The notes below the pieces were generated by a model. The model did not search any database. It saw nothing but the letters and a program-made list of their open reading frames with translations, and was not told the origin of the DNA. A stretch of DNA of 64,000 nucleotides from Alliaria petiolata (Eukaryota; Streptophyta; Magnoliopsida; Brassicales; Brassicaceae). The DNA is taken from contig JAHZTW010000001.1 in assembly GCA_020283515.1 (NCBI GenBank), positions 293,496,568 through 293,560,567 on the forward strand. Direction: 5' to 3'. Positions 12,001 through 22,372 of the stretch are shown here, one piece after another. Position numbers and translations under genes: made by a program. How positions within the stretch are numbered: the stretch's first letter is position 1; the number at the start of each line of letters is the position of its first letter.

Positions 12001-12768
12001 CCAGAAAATCATGCAATTATCAATGCATACATCAATCATTTCTGATGGTAACCCAAGACCCGAAACCAACTTCTGTATTTCATAGTAATTTTCAGCAGAA
12101 AGATTATCTGCTGGCAAATACTCTTTAAAAAGTTCAGCCCATGAATCCATGCAACTCTCAGTCATATTATTATCACTCTTAATTGTCATCATCCTAGATG
12201 CCAATGATAATTTAGACTGCCCTTTTCTACATCCATCATAGATGGGCTGGTTTGCAGCGTCTAACATATCATAAAATCGTCTAGCATCTGCATTGGGTTC
12301 TTCCCGACTATTATCAACAAATGAGGTTGGTGGAGCTTCATGCATAGCATCTACAACCATATCATGATATCTATTCCCTTGTTGATACCCTTGATCAATA
12401 TTTCCAAATATATTAGACCCAGCATCATAATGATCATTACTAGGCTGCTCAAAACCCTGACCCGCGGTACTACTACTTCCTGCACCACTACCTTCCCCAT
12501 GCGAAAACCACACATAGTAATTTGGCATAAACCCTCTATTATATAGATGCCTCTTCACAGTATCAATTTCTATATATGGTATATTCTTGCATTTTCTACA
12601 TGGACAGAATATTTTACCATGTTCTATCGCAAATGGTTGGTTTGTTGCCTGATACAAGAATCCTCGCAACCCGTCCCGATACTCTTTCGTCACTTCACCA
12701 CTCTCCAGATCTCGTTGATTGTACATCCACGATCGTAATGCATATATGTCATTATATTTCGAAGACAT
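9077..12768 (-). CDS. TNP2-type CACTA transposase, 4 exons, 1,149 aa
   Basis: Catalyses transposition of the CACTA element by analogy with TnpD/TNP2. Exons are 12768-10638, 10559-10025, 9937-9838 and 9760-9077. All junctions are GT..AG and the 3,450 coding bases keep one frame. Exon 1 begins with the transposase-associated domain (Cys motif CPCRKCKN near residues 55-62) and continues into the Tnp2 domain (LVPGPKHPKRALDVFLQPL and later LSCPYCMDRSDAF). Exon 2 matches DUF4218 and exon 4 DUF4216, ending in an acidic D/E-rich tail. The start is the first ATG after a T-rich leader. I see no stop or frameshift. The exon 3 acceptor was chosen at CTGCAG (9938-9943) because the nearby GCAG at 9952-9955 would break the frame. 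Confidence 0.93.
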
Positions 12769-12920
12769 TTTTCACTCTTACTTTTTTTTTTTTTATGTTT
12801 TCACTCTTACTTTTTTTTTTTATGTTTTCACTCTTATTTTTTTTTCTTCTCTCTTCTTTTTTTTTTCTTCTCTATTCTTTGTTTTATTTTTAGATGTGTG
12901 AAACAACAATCAGAAGTGAG

Positions 12921-12930
12921 CTATTTATAG
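12921..12930 (-). promoter_or_regulatory. TATA box of the CACTA transposase gene
   Basis: CTATAAATAG on the minus strand lies about 150 nt upstream of the transposase ATG, just inside the right subterminal array. The leader in between has three CACTCTTACTTTTTT-like repeats (plus-strand reading). The position fits transcription starting near 12895. Confidence 0.6.
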
Positions 12931-12949
12931 ATTATTATATTTTATTGCA

Positions 12950-13460
12950 ACGTATTTGCGACGGCATTTGTGCAGTTGCGACGAATTTGCGACGGGATTT
13001 AGCGACAGACTTGCGACCAATTGTACATTTGCGACGGATTTGCGACGGCAGCCGACCATATTGCGATGGATTTGCGACAGTTGCCGACAATTTTGCGACG
13101 ATTTACTCCTGCATGTGAGGTTAGGTGAGACTTATGGAAAACGTGGTTTACCTACTTTGTCTTCATCGCAGTTCCCTCGCGATTCCGTCGCAAATATTGA
13201 TTCGGATTTATCACGTCGCAAATCCGTCGCAAAATTTGCTACGGAACTTTCCCGTCGCAAAATCCTTGCAATTTGCGACGGATTTGCGGCTGTTTCGTCT
13301 ACCGTTGCAAATATGTCGCAAATTTGTCGCAATTTGCGACGCGTTTGCGACGACCCATGTCGTCGCAAATGTGCGACGTATTTGCGACGTCTTTTTTGTA
13401 CTGTCGCAATATACACGCAATTCCGTCGCAAATTTGCGACGGAAAATTGCCGTCGCAAAT
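12950..13460. repeat. CACTA right subterminal repeat array (GTCGCA/TGCGAC)
   Basis: By my count 24 copies of the same hexamer within about 510 bp. The inner half is mainly TTTGCGACGG and the outer half mixed orientation. This array lies upstream of the transposase start, so it overlaps that gene's likely promoter region. Confidence 0.9.
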
Positions 13461-13479
13461 TGACTGTTTTCTTGTAGTG

Positions 13480-13482
13480 TGG
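13480..13482. repeat. CACTA target-site duplication, right (TGG)
   Basis: TGG directly follows the terminal CTTGTAGTG. Removing the element and one TGG gives AGACAATGGGGGTTTGG, as found intact near 13840. Confidence 0.93.
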
Positions 13483-15200
13483 GGGTTTGGTTTCAGCTTG
13501 CTAGATGGATATAGCGACCAATGGCTATGAACCGAGAGCTGTTTCTGTTGGATAAGACTGATTACCACAAGGCTTATAAAGTAGAAAAAGATTGTGGGTT
13601 TGGTTTCAGTTTGTTGGATGGATATAGCGACCAATGGCTATGAACCGAGAGCTGTTTCTGTTAGATAAAACTGATTACCACAAGGCTTATAAAGTAGAAA
13701 AAGACTATGGGTTTGGTTTCAGCTTGTTGGATGGATATAGCGACCAATGGCTGAAAAAAGGTCTTAAGACAAAGACTATGAACTATTTCTTTGCAATAAA
13801 CACTTAAAGCTTAGAAAAGTCATTAGATAAAGACAATGGGGGTTTGGTTTCAGCTTGCTAGATGGATATAGCGACCAATGGCTATGAACAGAGAGCTGTT
13901 TCTGTTTGATGAGACTGATTACCACAAGGCTTATAAAGTAGAAAAAGACTGTGGGTTTGGTTTCCACTCGCTGGATGGAATTAACGACCAAGGACTGGAA
14001 AAAAAACTCTTAAAGACAAGGGCTGAAACGAAGATTGTGTGGGGTTTGTTTCCGGCTTGTTGGATGGAATTAACGACTAACGGTTGGAATAGGTCTTAAG
14101 AGAAAGGCTAAGAATCAAAGGCTACGTGCCCGTTTTTCGATTTGCTGGGTGGAAAAAAAAGGTCTTTAAAGACAGACTATGAAAACTGTTTCTGTTAGAC
14201 CGAGACTATGGGTTGTCTTTTGATTTGTTGGATGGATAGAACGACCAATGGCTGAAAAATGTCTAAAGACAAAAGACTGAAACGAAAACATGCTCTCTTA
14301 TAACGACCAACGGCTTAACGATGTCTTAAGACAAAGACTATAAATCAGAGAAACAAAATATTTACTTTACCACAAGGCTTTAAAAGTCATGTCCTTTAAA
14401 ACAATGGACTATGACTAGAAAAAACGACCACCAATGGCTTACAAAGGTACAGATTCCTCACTTTACAACCCACGGTTTAAGAAAGACAGTGTTTTTGATT
14501 ATTTGGATGGAATGGAGTATAACGACCAGAGGCTTAAGAAAGTCTTAAGACGAAGACTACAAATTGAAAACAGATTCCTTACCTTGCTACCAACGGCTTA
14601 CAAAAATCTCTAGACAAAGAAAATGGATCGGTTATAAGACTTGCTGGATGGAAAACAATACCAACGGCTTAGAAAAAAAACTCTAAAGACAAGGACTGAA
14701 TCAAAGACAAATGGCTTTGAAAAAATTAAAGACAAAGTTTGTGTGGGGTTGGATTGAAAAAAAAAACGACCAACGGCTTAAAAAGGTCTCACTCAAAAAA
14801 AAGATTATGGCTGGAAATTAGATTTTCTTACTTCAACTCTCTCTCTGCTTAAATGTCTTTAGACAAAGACTATAGATGGAAAAACCACACAAAGCTTAAA
14901 TAAGTCTCATGACTTAGACCACAAGGCTTAAAAGTAGAAAAAAGACTTTCAGTTTGTTGAATGGATAGAACGACTAAAGGCTGAATAAGGTTTTAAGACA
15001 AAGGTTGTATTGCGACCAACGGCTTACAAAGGGACTGGAAAACAGATTTCCTTACTTTAACTCTCTCGGCTTAGAAATGTCTTTAGACAGAGATTATCTT
15101 TTGATTCGTTGGATGGAAAATACAATCAATAGCTTCAAAGACTACGAATCAAAAACCGATTGTTCACATTACCTCAAAGCATCTACGTGAAGGAAAAGAC
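13483..15200. repeat. Degenerate tandem array with 113-bp core unit (right of the CACTA insertion)
   Basis: Continues the array cut at 5569. GGGTTTGG starts at 13596 and 13709 (113 bp apart). The block 13480-13839 repeats the block left of the insertion closely, ending with AAAGTCATTAGATAAAGACAATGG, so two 113-bp units plus a longer variant form a higher-order repeat of about 360 bp. Units decay rightward, with variants of ACGACCAACGGCTTAAG and GGATGGAA. Confidence 0.8.
13831..13850. other. Unoccupied copy of the CACTA target site
   Basis: AGACAATGGGGGTTTGG here is the sequence expected if the CACTA element and one TGG were removed from 5561-13490. It shows the insertion happened after the array had amplified. 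Confidence 0.85.
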
Positions 15201-15449
15201 TAATTAATTGTGTTTTTTTTTTTGCAGGTATGTGCTTCAGAAGGTGCTTTTAGGAGATTTCAAGTGTAGCTGATTTTTGTGGCAGGTATATGCTTTTCAA
15301 ACTTGCTTGTAATTAGTTTATGAAATTCACAAGTGTGAGAAACATATGTTAAGTAAAGACTAATTTTGATTTCTATAGGACAGGTGCTTGAATAAGCATC
15401 CAAAATCTTAGGAGATTTATAAATGTTAGCACGCACACACACACACATA

Positions 15450-16390
15450 CTTGCTTACTACATTCATATTTGCTTATATCCTTCATTGTATACTTGTTTT
15501 TTTGATTTTTTGCTCACTTACTCGTTTACATTCATATTTGCTTACATCCTTCATTGTTTACTTGCTTTTGTGATTTTTTTGTTTTATTTTCTTGCAAATT
15601 TACTAGCTTTCTTGCTACTTGTTTTACTTTCGTTTTGTTTGCTTCTTTAATTCTCTGCTTTCTTGATTTCGTGGTTCTCTATTTGCTTTCTTGATTTGGT
15701 TCTTACTTCCTTGCCTCTTTGTGTGCTTTCTTCCTTATTTTCGTCATTGTTTACTTGCTTTTGTGATTTTTTTCTTACTTACTCGTTTACATTCATATTT
15801 ACTTACATCATTCACTATTCATTGTTTACTTGCTTTTGTGATTTTTTTGTTTTATTTTCTTGCAAACTTACTAGCTTCCTTGCTACTTGTTTTACTTTCG
15901 TTTTGTTTGCTTCTTTAATTCTTTGTTTTCTTGATTTCGTGATTCTCTATTTGCTTTCTTGATTTGTTTTTTACTTCTTTGGCTCTTTGTGTGCTTTCTT
16001 CCTTGTTTACTTGCTTTTGTGATTTTATGTTTGCTTACTCGTTTACATTCATATTTGCTTACATCCTTCATTGTTTACTTGCTTTGTGATTTTTTTTGTT
16101 TTATTTTCTTGCAAACTTACTAGATTCCTTGCTACTTGTTTTACTTTCGTTTTGTTTGCTTCCTTAATTCTTTGCTTTCTTGATTTCGTGTGCTCTACTT
16201 GCTTTCTTTACTTTCGTTTTGTTTGCTTCCTTAGTTCTTTGCTTTCTTGATTTCGTGTGCTCTACTTGCTTTCTTGATTTCGTGCTTCTTTACTTGCTTT
16301 CTTGATTTGTTGTTTACTTCCTTGGTTCCTTGTGTGCTTTCTTCCTTATTTTTTTCCTTGATTACTTAGTTGCATGTTTCCTTGATTCAT
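15450..16390. repeat. T-rich tandem array, unit about 262-268 bp (right copy)
   Basis: Same phrases and orientation as 1-950. The TGGTTCTCT/TGATTCTCT phrase starts at 15672 and 15940, so the unit is about 268 bp, with short partial units at the right end. A (CA)n run at 15427-15446 precedes it. Open frames inside are repeats of those in the left array and are not genes. Confidence 0.85.
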
Positions 16391-16465
16391 GTTCCAACTT
16401 TTTTTCCAAACCTCGGCGATTATTCCAATCATACATAATGACATCCTCACGATCTTATAGTTAAA

Positions 16466-17715
16466 CTAGTGTATGATCCGCGCTTCGCGCGGAATTTAAC
16501 ATCCCGTTTTATAATATAATTATAAAAAATTTAGTATTAGTAATATAAAATATAAAATATTATTTTATTTAGTTATTAGCATTTTGATGCTGTTAATAAA
16601 ATATAATTGATTGAAAACGTATAATATATTGTAAGAAGTTAAATATATTTATAGAAGCTACAATATTTTTAAAAATGTTACATATTCGCATAAATAATAT
16701 TACATATCTAAATTTTGAATATAAATATTGATAGACAAAATTTAAATAGTCACGTATTCTAGAATTGATCTCATTTATTAATTTTAGATGTGAAAAAATT
16801 ATATTAATATTATACTTATATTTTTCATAAATGTCTAATGTTTTTTGAGATACATTACATACAATATTTAAAAAAATTCATAAACGTTTGATGTGATCGA
16901 TGTATTTGCAAGATGCATTAATCTTTCTCTCTCTTTCTCTCCGTGTCACACTCTCTCTCCTTCTCTTTCATAAACATCTAATGATTTTTAGATACATTAC
17001 AATTTTTCATAAATGTTTGATGTGATAGATGTATTTGCAAAATGCATTAATCTCTCTCTCTCACTCTCTCTTTCTCTCTTTCCTTTCCTCTCTATTTCTT
17101 TCTCTCACAAACGCAACATATTAAACTACATATAACATTTTGCTAACATTCACTATCTTCCTCATAACTCTTCTTTCTCTCGCAATTCTCAATGTATGTT
17201 CTTTAATTTATGTGTTGTAGAATTTTTATTAAACTTTGTTGATTTTTTATTCGAAGATTGTGTTGAACATGTTAAAAATTTGGGATAACAGATTTTATTT
17301 CTCATATATTTTAAAATTCCAGTCACTTAAACACTGATTTCTAACCATGAAAATACATGTTTTTGTTTCTTCCCTATAACTTTTATAAGTGTATAACATA
17401 CTTATAGTAAATAATTTTTTTATCCTAATTCGTTAAAATTTTAAAAATATCAAACTAAGAAATATATTTTAAAATTATTAATTAAAGTTTCTTTAGATCA
17501 ATATATAAACTATCTTTTATGATTTATTGATTTTTCATATTCTATTTGAATCTATTACATTAATGAATGTTAGTTATTATAGGAATTGAAAGATTAAATA
17601 ACATAAAACATAATAAATCAAATAAAAATTGGTTGATGTTGTGTCATAATTTTAAGATAGGTGTTGATGAGGTGGCATCATAAGAAGAGACTTCATTCTC
17701 CTTTATATATATAGA
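16466..17715 (-). mobile_element. Non-autonomous Helitron, 1,250 bp
   Basis: Read on the minus strand, it begins with TCTATATATATAAAGGAG at 17715 and ends at 16466 with CTAG. The 3' end has a perfect 6-bp-stem hairpin (16478-16492, CCGCGC and GCGCGG around 3 nt) eight bases before CTAG. The flanks are A and T, the expected Helitron target. There is no Rep/helicase coding sequence. Inside is an imperfect tandem duplication (about 16880-17100) with CT-rich tracts. A related, interrupted copy lies at 56885-61182. Confidence 0.88.
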
Positions 17716-20270
17716 TTTGGTTGTTATTTGAGAAATTCTAGCACTCTGCATCATGTTTCTTATATTGATGATTATTGTTTACTTTTGATGAATTGTACCC
17801 ATTGACTTGACTTTTTACAACAAATAATTGAAAATATATTTGTTATGGTACTAGACTATAGTGTATGGCACTTGGTCTTAACAAAATTAATTTTCACTTG
17901 GTTTCTTTGTTTTAACATAGTTGATTATTACTTGGAAATCTATTGAATTATTGTTGTATTTATTTAGTTTGTGCAATGGATCTTGCTTGATTTTCCTTCC
18001 ATGCTTTTGGTTTTAATAACACTTTTGTGTCTGGTGTTAAAATCAAGAAATTAGCAGTATTTGAATTCCAATATCCCGTTTCTGATCTTATTTGATTTTT
18101 AGGTAGACTAAATCTATTCTCTGTCCAATATCATGTTTGCTAAGTGTTTGACTCTAGTAGGTTACTCCAAATGTATCCTTTAAAAAAAAATATTGTTGTT
18201 TGTTTGTTTTTTTCAAAATGGACAATTTGAATTTTAATGTTAAGTTTGTTGTTAAATAATGTATTATGTATTTTTTAGGCTTTTGTGTTATATTACGAGA
18301 CTTGTGAGATGAACACATACTTCTTTTTTTTTGGTTGCTTGTCATTCTTTGTTGTGACCGACTAGGTGATGACCAGCGTATACACGCGAGTTTACATTTT
18401 ATTATATAATTTTGGACTTGTGATTAATATAGTATTTTATTTTAAATGCAGTGGTGATATAATTTGAGATTGTTAACCATATAAATATATAAAGATTGTT
18501 TGAATTAATCTGTACACTCATTCACTTACAGATTTACATGTTATTTAATTTTTAAATAATTTGTTCATACTAAATTTTTTTTGAATTTCTTTGTCTTGAA
18601 CTTATAAAATAGAAAAAAAGTTTTTTTTTTTGTTTTTAACCTCTTTCAATCAATCATATACATGTTATGTGTCAAAGAAGCTTCATCAGCATGCTTCAAA
18701 ATTTTGAAAATATAAATTTGTTCATACTATATTTACTTTTGCCATTTTCGTATGAGTATACCTTTTGAAATTACTTATGCACGAGTATTAGATCATCAAT
18801 AACCATCTTTAGTTCGTTTTTTGATTTTAGCATTAGTACAATACCAATTCAAAGAAAATATGTGTATGCATAAACATACTTTGGTTGTGATTAAAGACCT
18901 TTATTTGTGAATGATACAAATTAGTGGAAAGCACAGATTAAGCTGCATCTTCAGAAAACTGAGAATTACAGAATATACCCACAACTCAACTGCAGAAATT
19001 AGATTCAAATATTCAAACCATAATAACAAAATGGATCTTAAGATTATAGTAATCAGCTTTACGTCTACATTATTTTTGCTTTTATTTATGCCAAATAGTT
19101 TTCCTCTTGTTTGCATAAATCAAGAACATATATGAGATGTTTTATACTTCAGCATTTGTCTCAGTTTCTTGAAAACGATGGATAGAAGTCAGCTTAACCA
19201 TTGTTCATTACACGACAGCACAAGATGTATGATGTGCAAGGTTGCTTTGTCTTGGGACAATCCTTTCTCTTCACCCTTGTTTTTTTTGGTTGGCCAGATA
19301 GATTTGATCGAAAACGAAAGTGTTAGGAACAAATAAACATCCTCAAATTAATAATCATAAATCACTATAAATATCGATATATAGTAACACAAAACAAAGA
19401 ATATCTGCAAAATACAGAGTAAAATCAGTTAATCGATCCCTGAGGCAGTTAAAATTAACATATCATCATCTTACTCAACGGTATATCATTCACATAATAA
19501 GAACCAATCCTGAATTAATGTTCCTCCTATTATTAACACATAGATATTGAAGGAATCAGCTATCAAGTCAAAATCAAATAATTAATCATCATCTAGCCAA
19601 AAGTAGATTTAGAGATCGTACTATGTTGTTTGAATTCCTTCCTTTTCTGCACTTTCTTGAACTCGACCATGGTCTTCCCATGATTCTCCAACATGGTAAC
19701 CAATTTTTTTGGAGATTACAACAATAAATTGATAATTTATCTACGAATATTTACGGGTGCAAAGCCAAAACCTCTTGGATTGGGATTTGTTGGTTCATCT
19801 CTATCGTTCTTTCCTCTAGTGCCAACCATGGCATATAACTTTGATGCCTAAAGAAGCTGAAGGACGTCTATTATGAGGCTCGTCTCCTATGGAAAATGTG
19901 ATTGCGAAGATGACAAAACGTGACTGGTTCACCAAGAACAACAGTAGTTTGGTATAAACAAAGATCTATATTACCAAGTAAATGTATTTACGGAGAAAAG
20001 AGAAATAGATTTATGCAATTAGAACGATACAGAGAACTAAAATCTTATAACAGGAAAAAAAAACCTTTGAGAATCAACTAGAACACTATTTCTCTGAATT
20101 TATTTATTGAGAATGCATAAAAACAAAACCTATAGTCATGTGTTTCTATTCAGCAATTGAAGTCTAATGTATTTCAACGAACATTTATTGAGAATGCATA
20201 AAAACCCAACTTTTTTTATTAAAATTTACTCTCTCAATAGTCTGTGTGTGATTTAACCCCAATCTAACTA
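17716..20270. other. AT-rich intergenic stretch, no gene recognised
   Basis: I see no coding region with family resemblance. At 18364-18367 a CTAG preceded on the minus strand by an imperfect GCGT..ACGC hairpin could be a decayed Helitron 3' end, but no partner end was found. The rest holds scattered T runs and short open frames only. Confidence 0.45.
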
Positions 20271-20279
20271 TATTCTATT

Positions 20280-20560
20280 TTCTTAAGTCTAAAATATATA
20301 CCTTAAACCATTTGGCCAAAACTGAATAGAACTAAATTGACTTAACCAAAGGTTTTAAATTCGATTTGTAGGTGTAAACCGATTGTTGACATTTCAAATG
20401 CTTACGGTTTTTAGGTTGGTTTGGTTCACCAATTCTTTGGTCTATATATAAGAAATCAAGAATTGAACAAAGAAACCAAACTAATCAAAATTTACCAACC
20501 AAAATAAACCGAATTTTCTTTGAAATCGTGTTTTTTTTAAAAAACAAATTAGCAAAAAAA
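20280..20560. repeat. ACCGAA/AAACCGA-rich dispersed repeat
   Basis: Runs of AAACCGA, GGTTTGGTT and CCAAACTAATC resemble the ACCGAA-rich tracts at 3645, 30060 and 46340, but more decayed. No ends defined. Confidence 0.35.
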
Positions 20561-20784
20561 GTTTAATTCAGTATAATTTTTTCAACCCAAACAAATCAAG
20601 AATTGAACAACTAGAGATAATCAATGTTGAAGTTAACTTTAAACAATAAAATCTGGATTCTAAACCTTAAATCTTGTACAGTAAAATCGAGGTTCACCTT
20701 GAAGTCTTAAACCATAAAATCAAGAATTGAACAACTCGAGATAATCGAGGATTGGTAGTTCTCGGTTTAACTTCTATATATGAT

Positions 20785-21080
20785 AATATGACCCAAAGGT
20801 CCCAAACACATCTTTGTCTTTGTCAGGTTTATGCAACATAATATTGTAATTATTGCTAATTTGTCTACTTTCTATACTAAAAAACTGGAATTTACAACTA
20901 TCTCCAAAGGTTAACCGGTTCTTCATCAGCTCAAAAACCATATACATATATATTAAGTGACGATTATTCGAACATTAAACAAGAGTAATTAAAATAGCGA
21001 TCCATAGCACAATGGGCATAACATATCAGTTACATTACAGGCAACGTATTATTATTAATTTAGTCATATAACACACGAAA
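20785..21080. repeat. Duplicated downstream flank, copy 1
   Basis: Shares an ordered series of phrases with 21820-22110: ACCCAAA..CACATCTTTG, TTTGTCTACT, TCTCCAAAGGTTAACCG (or its variant), a CATAACACGAT-like block, then GCAACATATTATTATT. Each copy ends just downstream of a different small minus-strand ORF (21109-21339 and 22120-22372), so the shared part is 3' flank rather than coding sequence. Confidence 0.6.
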
Positions 21081-21108
21081 AACATTTGGAAAACAAAAAG
21101 TAGACATT

Positions 21109-21339
21109 TTAGCAACCGCAAAGACTTGACATCATCACAAGGGTCGAGCCCGTCTTGATTCTGTAGTCAGCTAGGGTGCGTCTGTGTTCGAGCTGCTTGC
21201 CTTGAAAGATTAGCCTCTGCTTGTCTATCTTAAGATATGCTTTTTTCGGGGAGGTGACAAAAAGATATGCTTTTTTATTATTGTTCTTTTCTTGAACAAA
21301 GAGATCTAACTTTGGATGCTTTGGAAAAATAGTGTACAT
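21109..21339 (-). CDS. Ubiquitin-like protein, internally shortened (76 aa)
   Basis: The C-terminal half matches the ubiquitin fold: DKQRLIFQGKQLEHRRTLAD then a YRIKTGSTLVMM strand, corresponding to ubiquitin from about residue 38 on. The N-terminal half (KLDLFVQEKNNNKKAYLFV) could be strands 1 and 2. The segment that should form the main helix is missing: only TSPKKAYLKI joins the two halves, and KKAYL occurs twice, matching a short repeat of AAAGATATGCTTTTT in the DNA. There is no C-terminal diglycine; it ends LCGC. It is probably a decayed ubiquitin-like gene. A short expressed orphan cannot be excluded. Confidence 0.5.
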   Translation of the reverse strand: MYTIFPKHPKLDLFVQEKNNNKKAYLFVTSPKKAYLKIDKQRLIFQGKQLEHRRTLADYRIKTGSTLVMMSSLCGC

Positions 21340-21819
21340 TAGACTAAAAATAGTTTCTAATATGTGGCTCTCATTTTAAATTTTGTTTTTTTTGGTTGTA
21401 TTGGGATTATATGATGGTTAGGGATCTGGAAATTAAATTATGTGTCTTGATTGTCTATTGATTTGCTTATAAGAGAGGAAAATCTTTTAAACTAACAAGA
21501 TTGAACATTGTAGATAAATGTAATGAAACTTAAAGTCTATGATCAAAGATAACACTGACAGTGAATTTGGGGGGAGGTGATTAGTTTCCAAATTTGATCG
21601 ACCCACGTAGTTATGCAGCAGTACGTAATGACAAGGGGTTTGTACAAAGGATATATATAGTCAGAACTGTATAAGACTCTTAAGCAAAGAAAACTATGTA
21701 TTGTGATGATGGCCAAGAAAATATTTCTGATTGTTTTGATGTAAATTTTGTAACAATGATAATACGATTATACCACTTAAATACTTTGGCAGTTCTTATT
21801 TTATTATTAAAACTTCTAC

Positions 21820-22110
21820 ATATGACCCAAACACATCTTTGGCAGTTTTATGAATAATAAAGTAATTGTTATTTGTTGCTATTTTGTCTACTATTCTAAG
21901 CGAAAAAATATAATGAGAAGATTACAATTATCTTGAAAGGTTAACCGTTTTGTCATCATGAAAAAGCCCGATGATTATTTATAACATTATATTCGGCTAT
22001 TAGCCGCAGCCTATGGATTGTTCAAAACAAGAGAGACCGCTTATACAGATCCATAACACGATACACCTGACATACTTGCACATGCAACATATTATTATTT
22101 AGTCTCATAT
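21820..22110. repeat. Duplicated downstream flank, copy 2
   Basis: Second copy of the 20785-21080 flank, diverged by small indels and substitutions, lying 3' of the small membrane-protein gene. Confidence 0.6.
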
Positions 22111-22119
22111 ATTCATTTC

Positions 22120-22372
22120 TTACCAATTACCACGTAAATCCTTGAAGTAGTCTTTTGGATTGTCTTCGAAATATTTCCTGGGAATATAACCATCTTTTCC
22201 AGGAGCCTTCATCATCTTCTCTTGTGGACCTTCCTCTTCCGAGCCCGAGCCCCATCCACCAGAGTAGACCTGCGACTGCACCAACGGCTCCAACGATGGC
22301 TATGACTTTGGTTGCTGTATCATTAAAATTCGACTTCTCATCTTTGTTATCCTTTGTCTCGTTGCTGTTCAT
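22120..22372 (-). pseudogene. Small single-pass membrane protein gene with a frameshift
   Basis: The open frame from 22372 encodes a charged start (MNSNETKDNKDEKS), then a hydrophobic helix with alternating alanine, glycine and valine (about residues 20-40). After the LLWW residues the frame turns arginine/tryptophan rich. Another frame of the same DNA gives a better ending: glycine/serine/glutamate-rich, then MKAPGKDGYIPRKYFEDNP and a stop at 22120-22122. The change of frame falls in the CTCTGGTGGATGG stretch, so a small indel (two bases lost or one gained) is likely. I recall small plant proteins with a similar APG.DGYI..F ending, but no function. Confidence 0.5.

Larger units (their letters stand above)
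5570..13479 (-). mobile_element. Complete CACTA (En/Spm) DNA transposon, 7,910 bp
   Basis: Both ends carry the CACTA-family terminal inverted repeat: CACTACAAGGAAAC at the left, and CACTACAAGAAAAC when the right end is read inward. The 3-bp flanks are TGG on both sides (5567-5569 and 13480-13482), the size expected for this superfamily. Arrays of GTCGCA/TGCGAC lie just inside both ends. The interior holds two minus-strand genes: a TNP2-type transposase near the right end and a Ptta/En/Spm-type second gene to its left. An uninterrupted version of the insertion site is visible at 13831-13850 in the next array copy. The transposase appears intact and the second gene broken, so the element may move only with help in trans. 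Confidence 0.97.

Noticed and set aside
5570..13479. CRISPR-like array reading of the evenly recurring GTCGCAAAT motif
   Set aside because: Motif is too short, mixed in orientation and irregularly spaced, and the genome is a plant; it is a transposon subterminal array.
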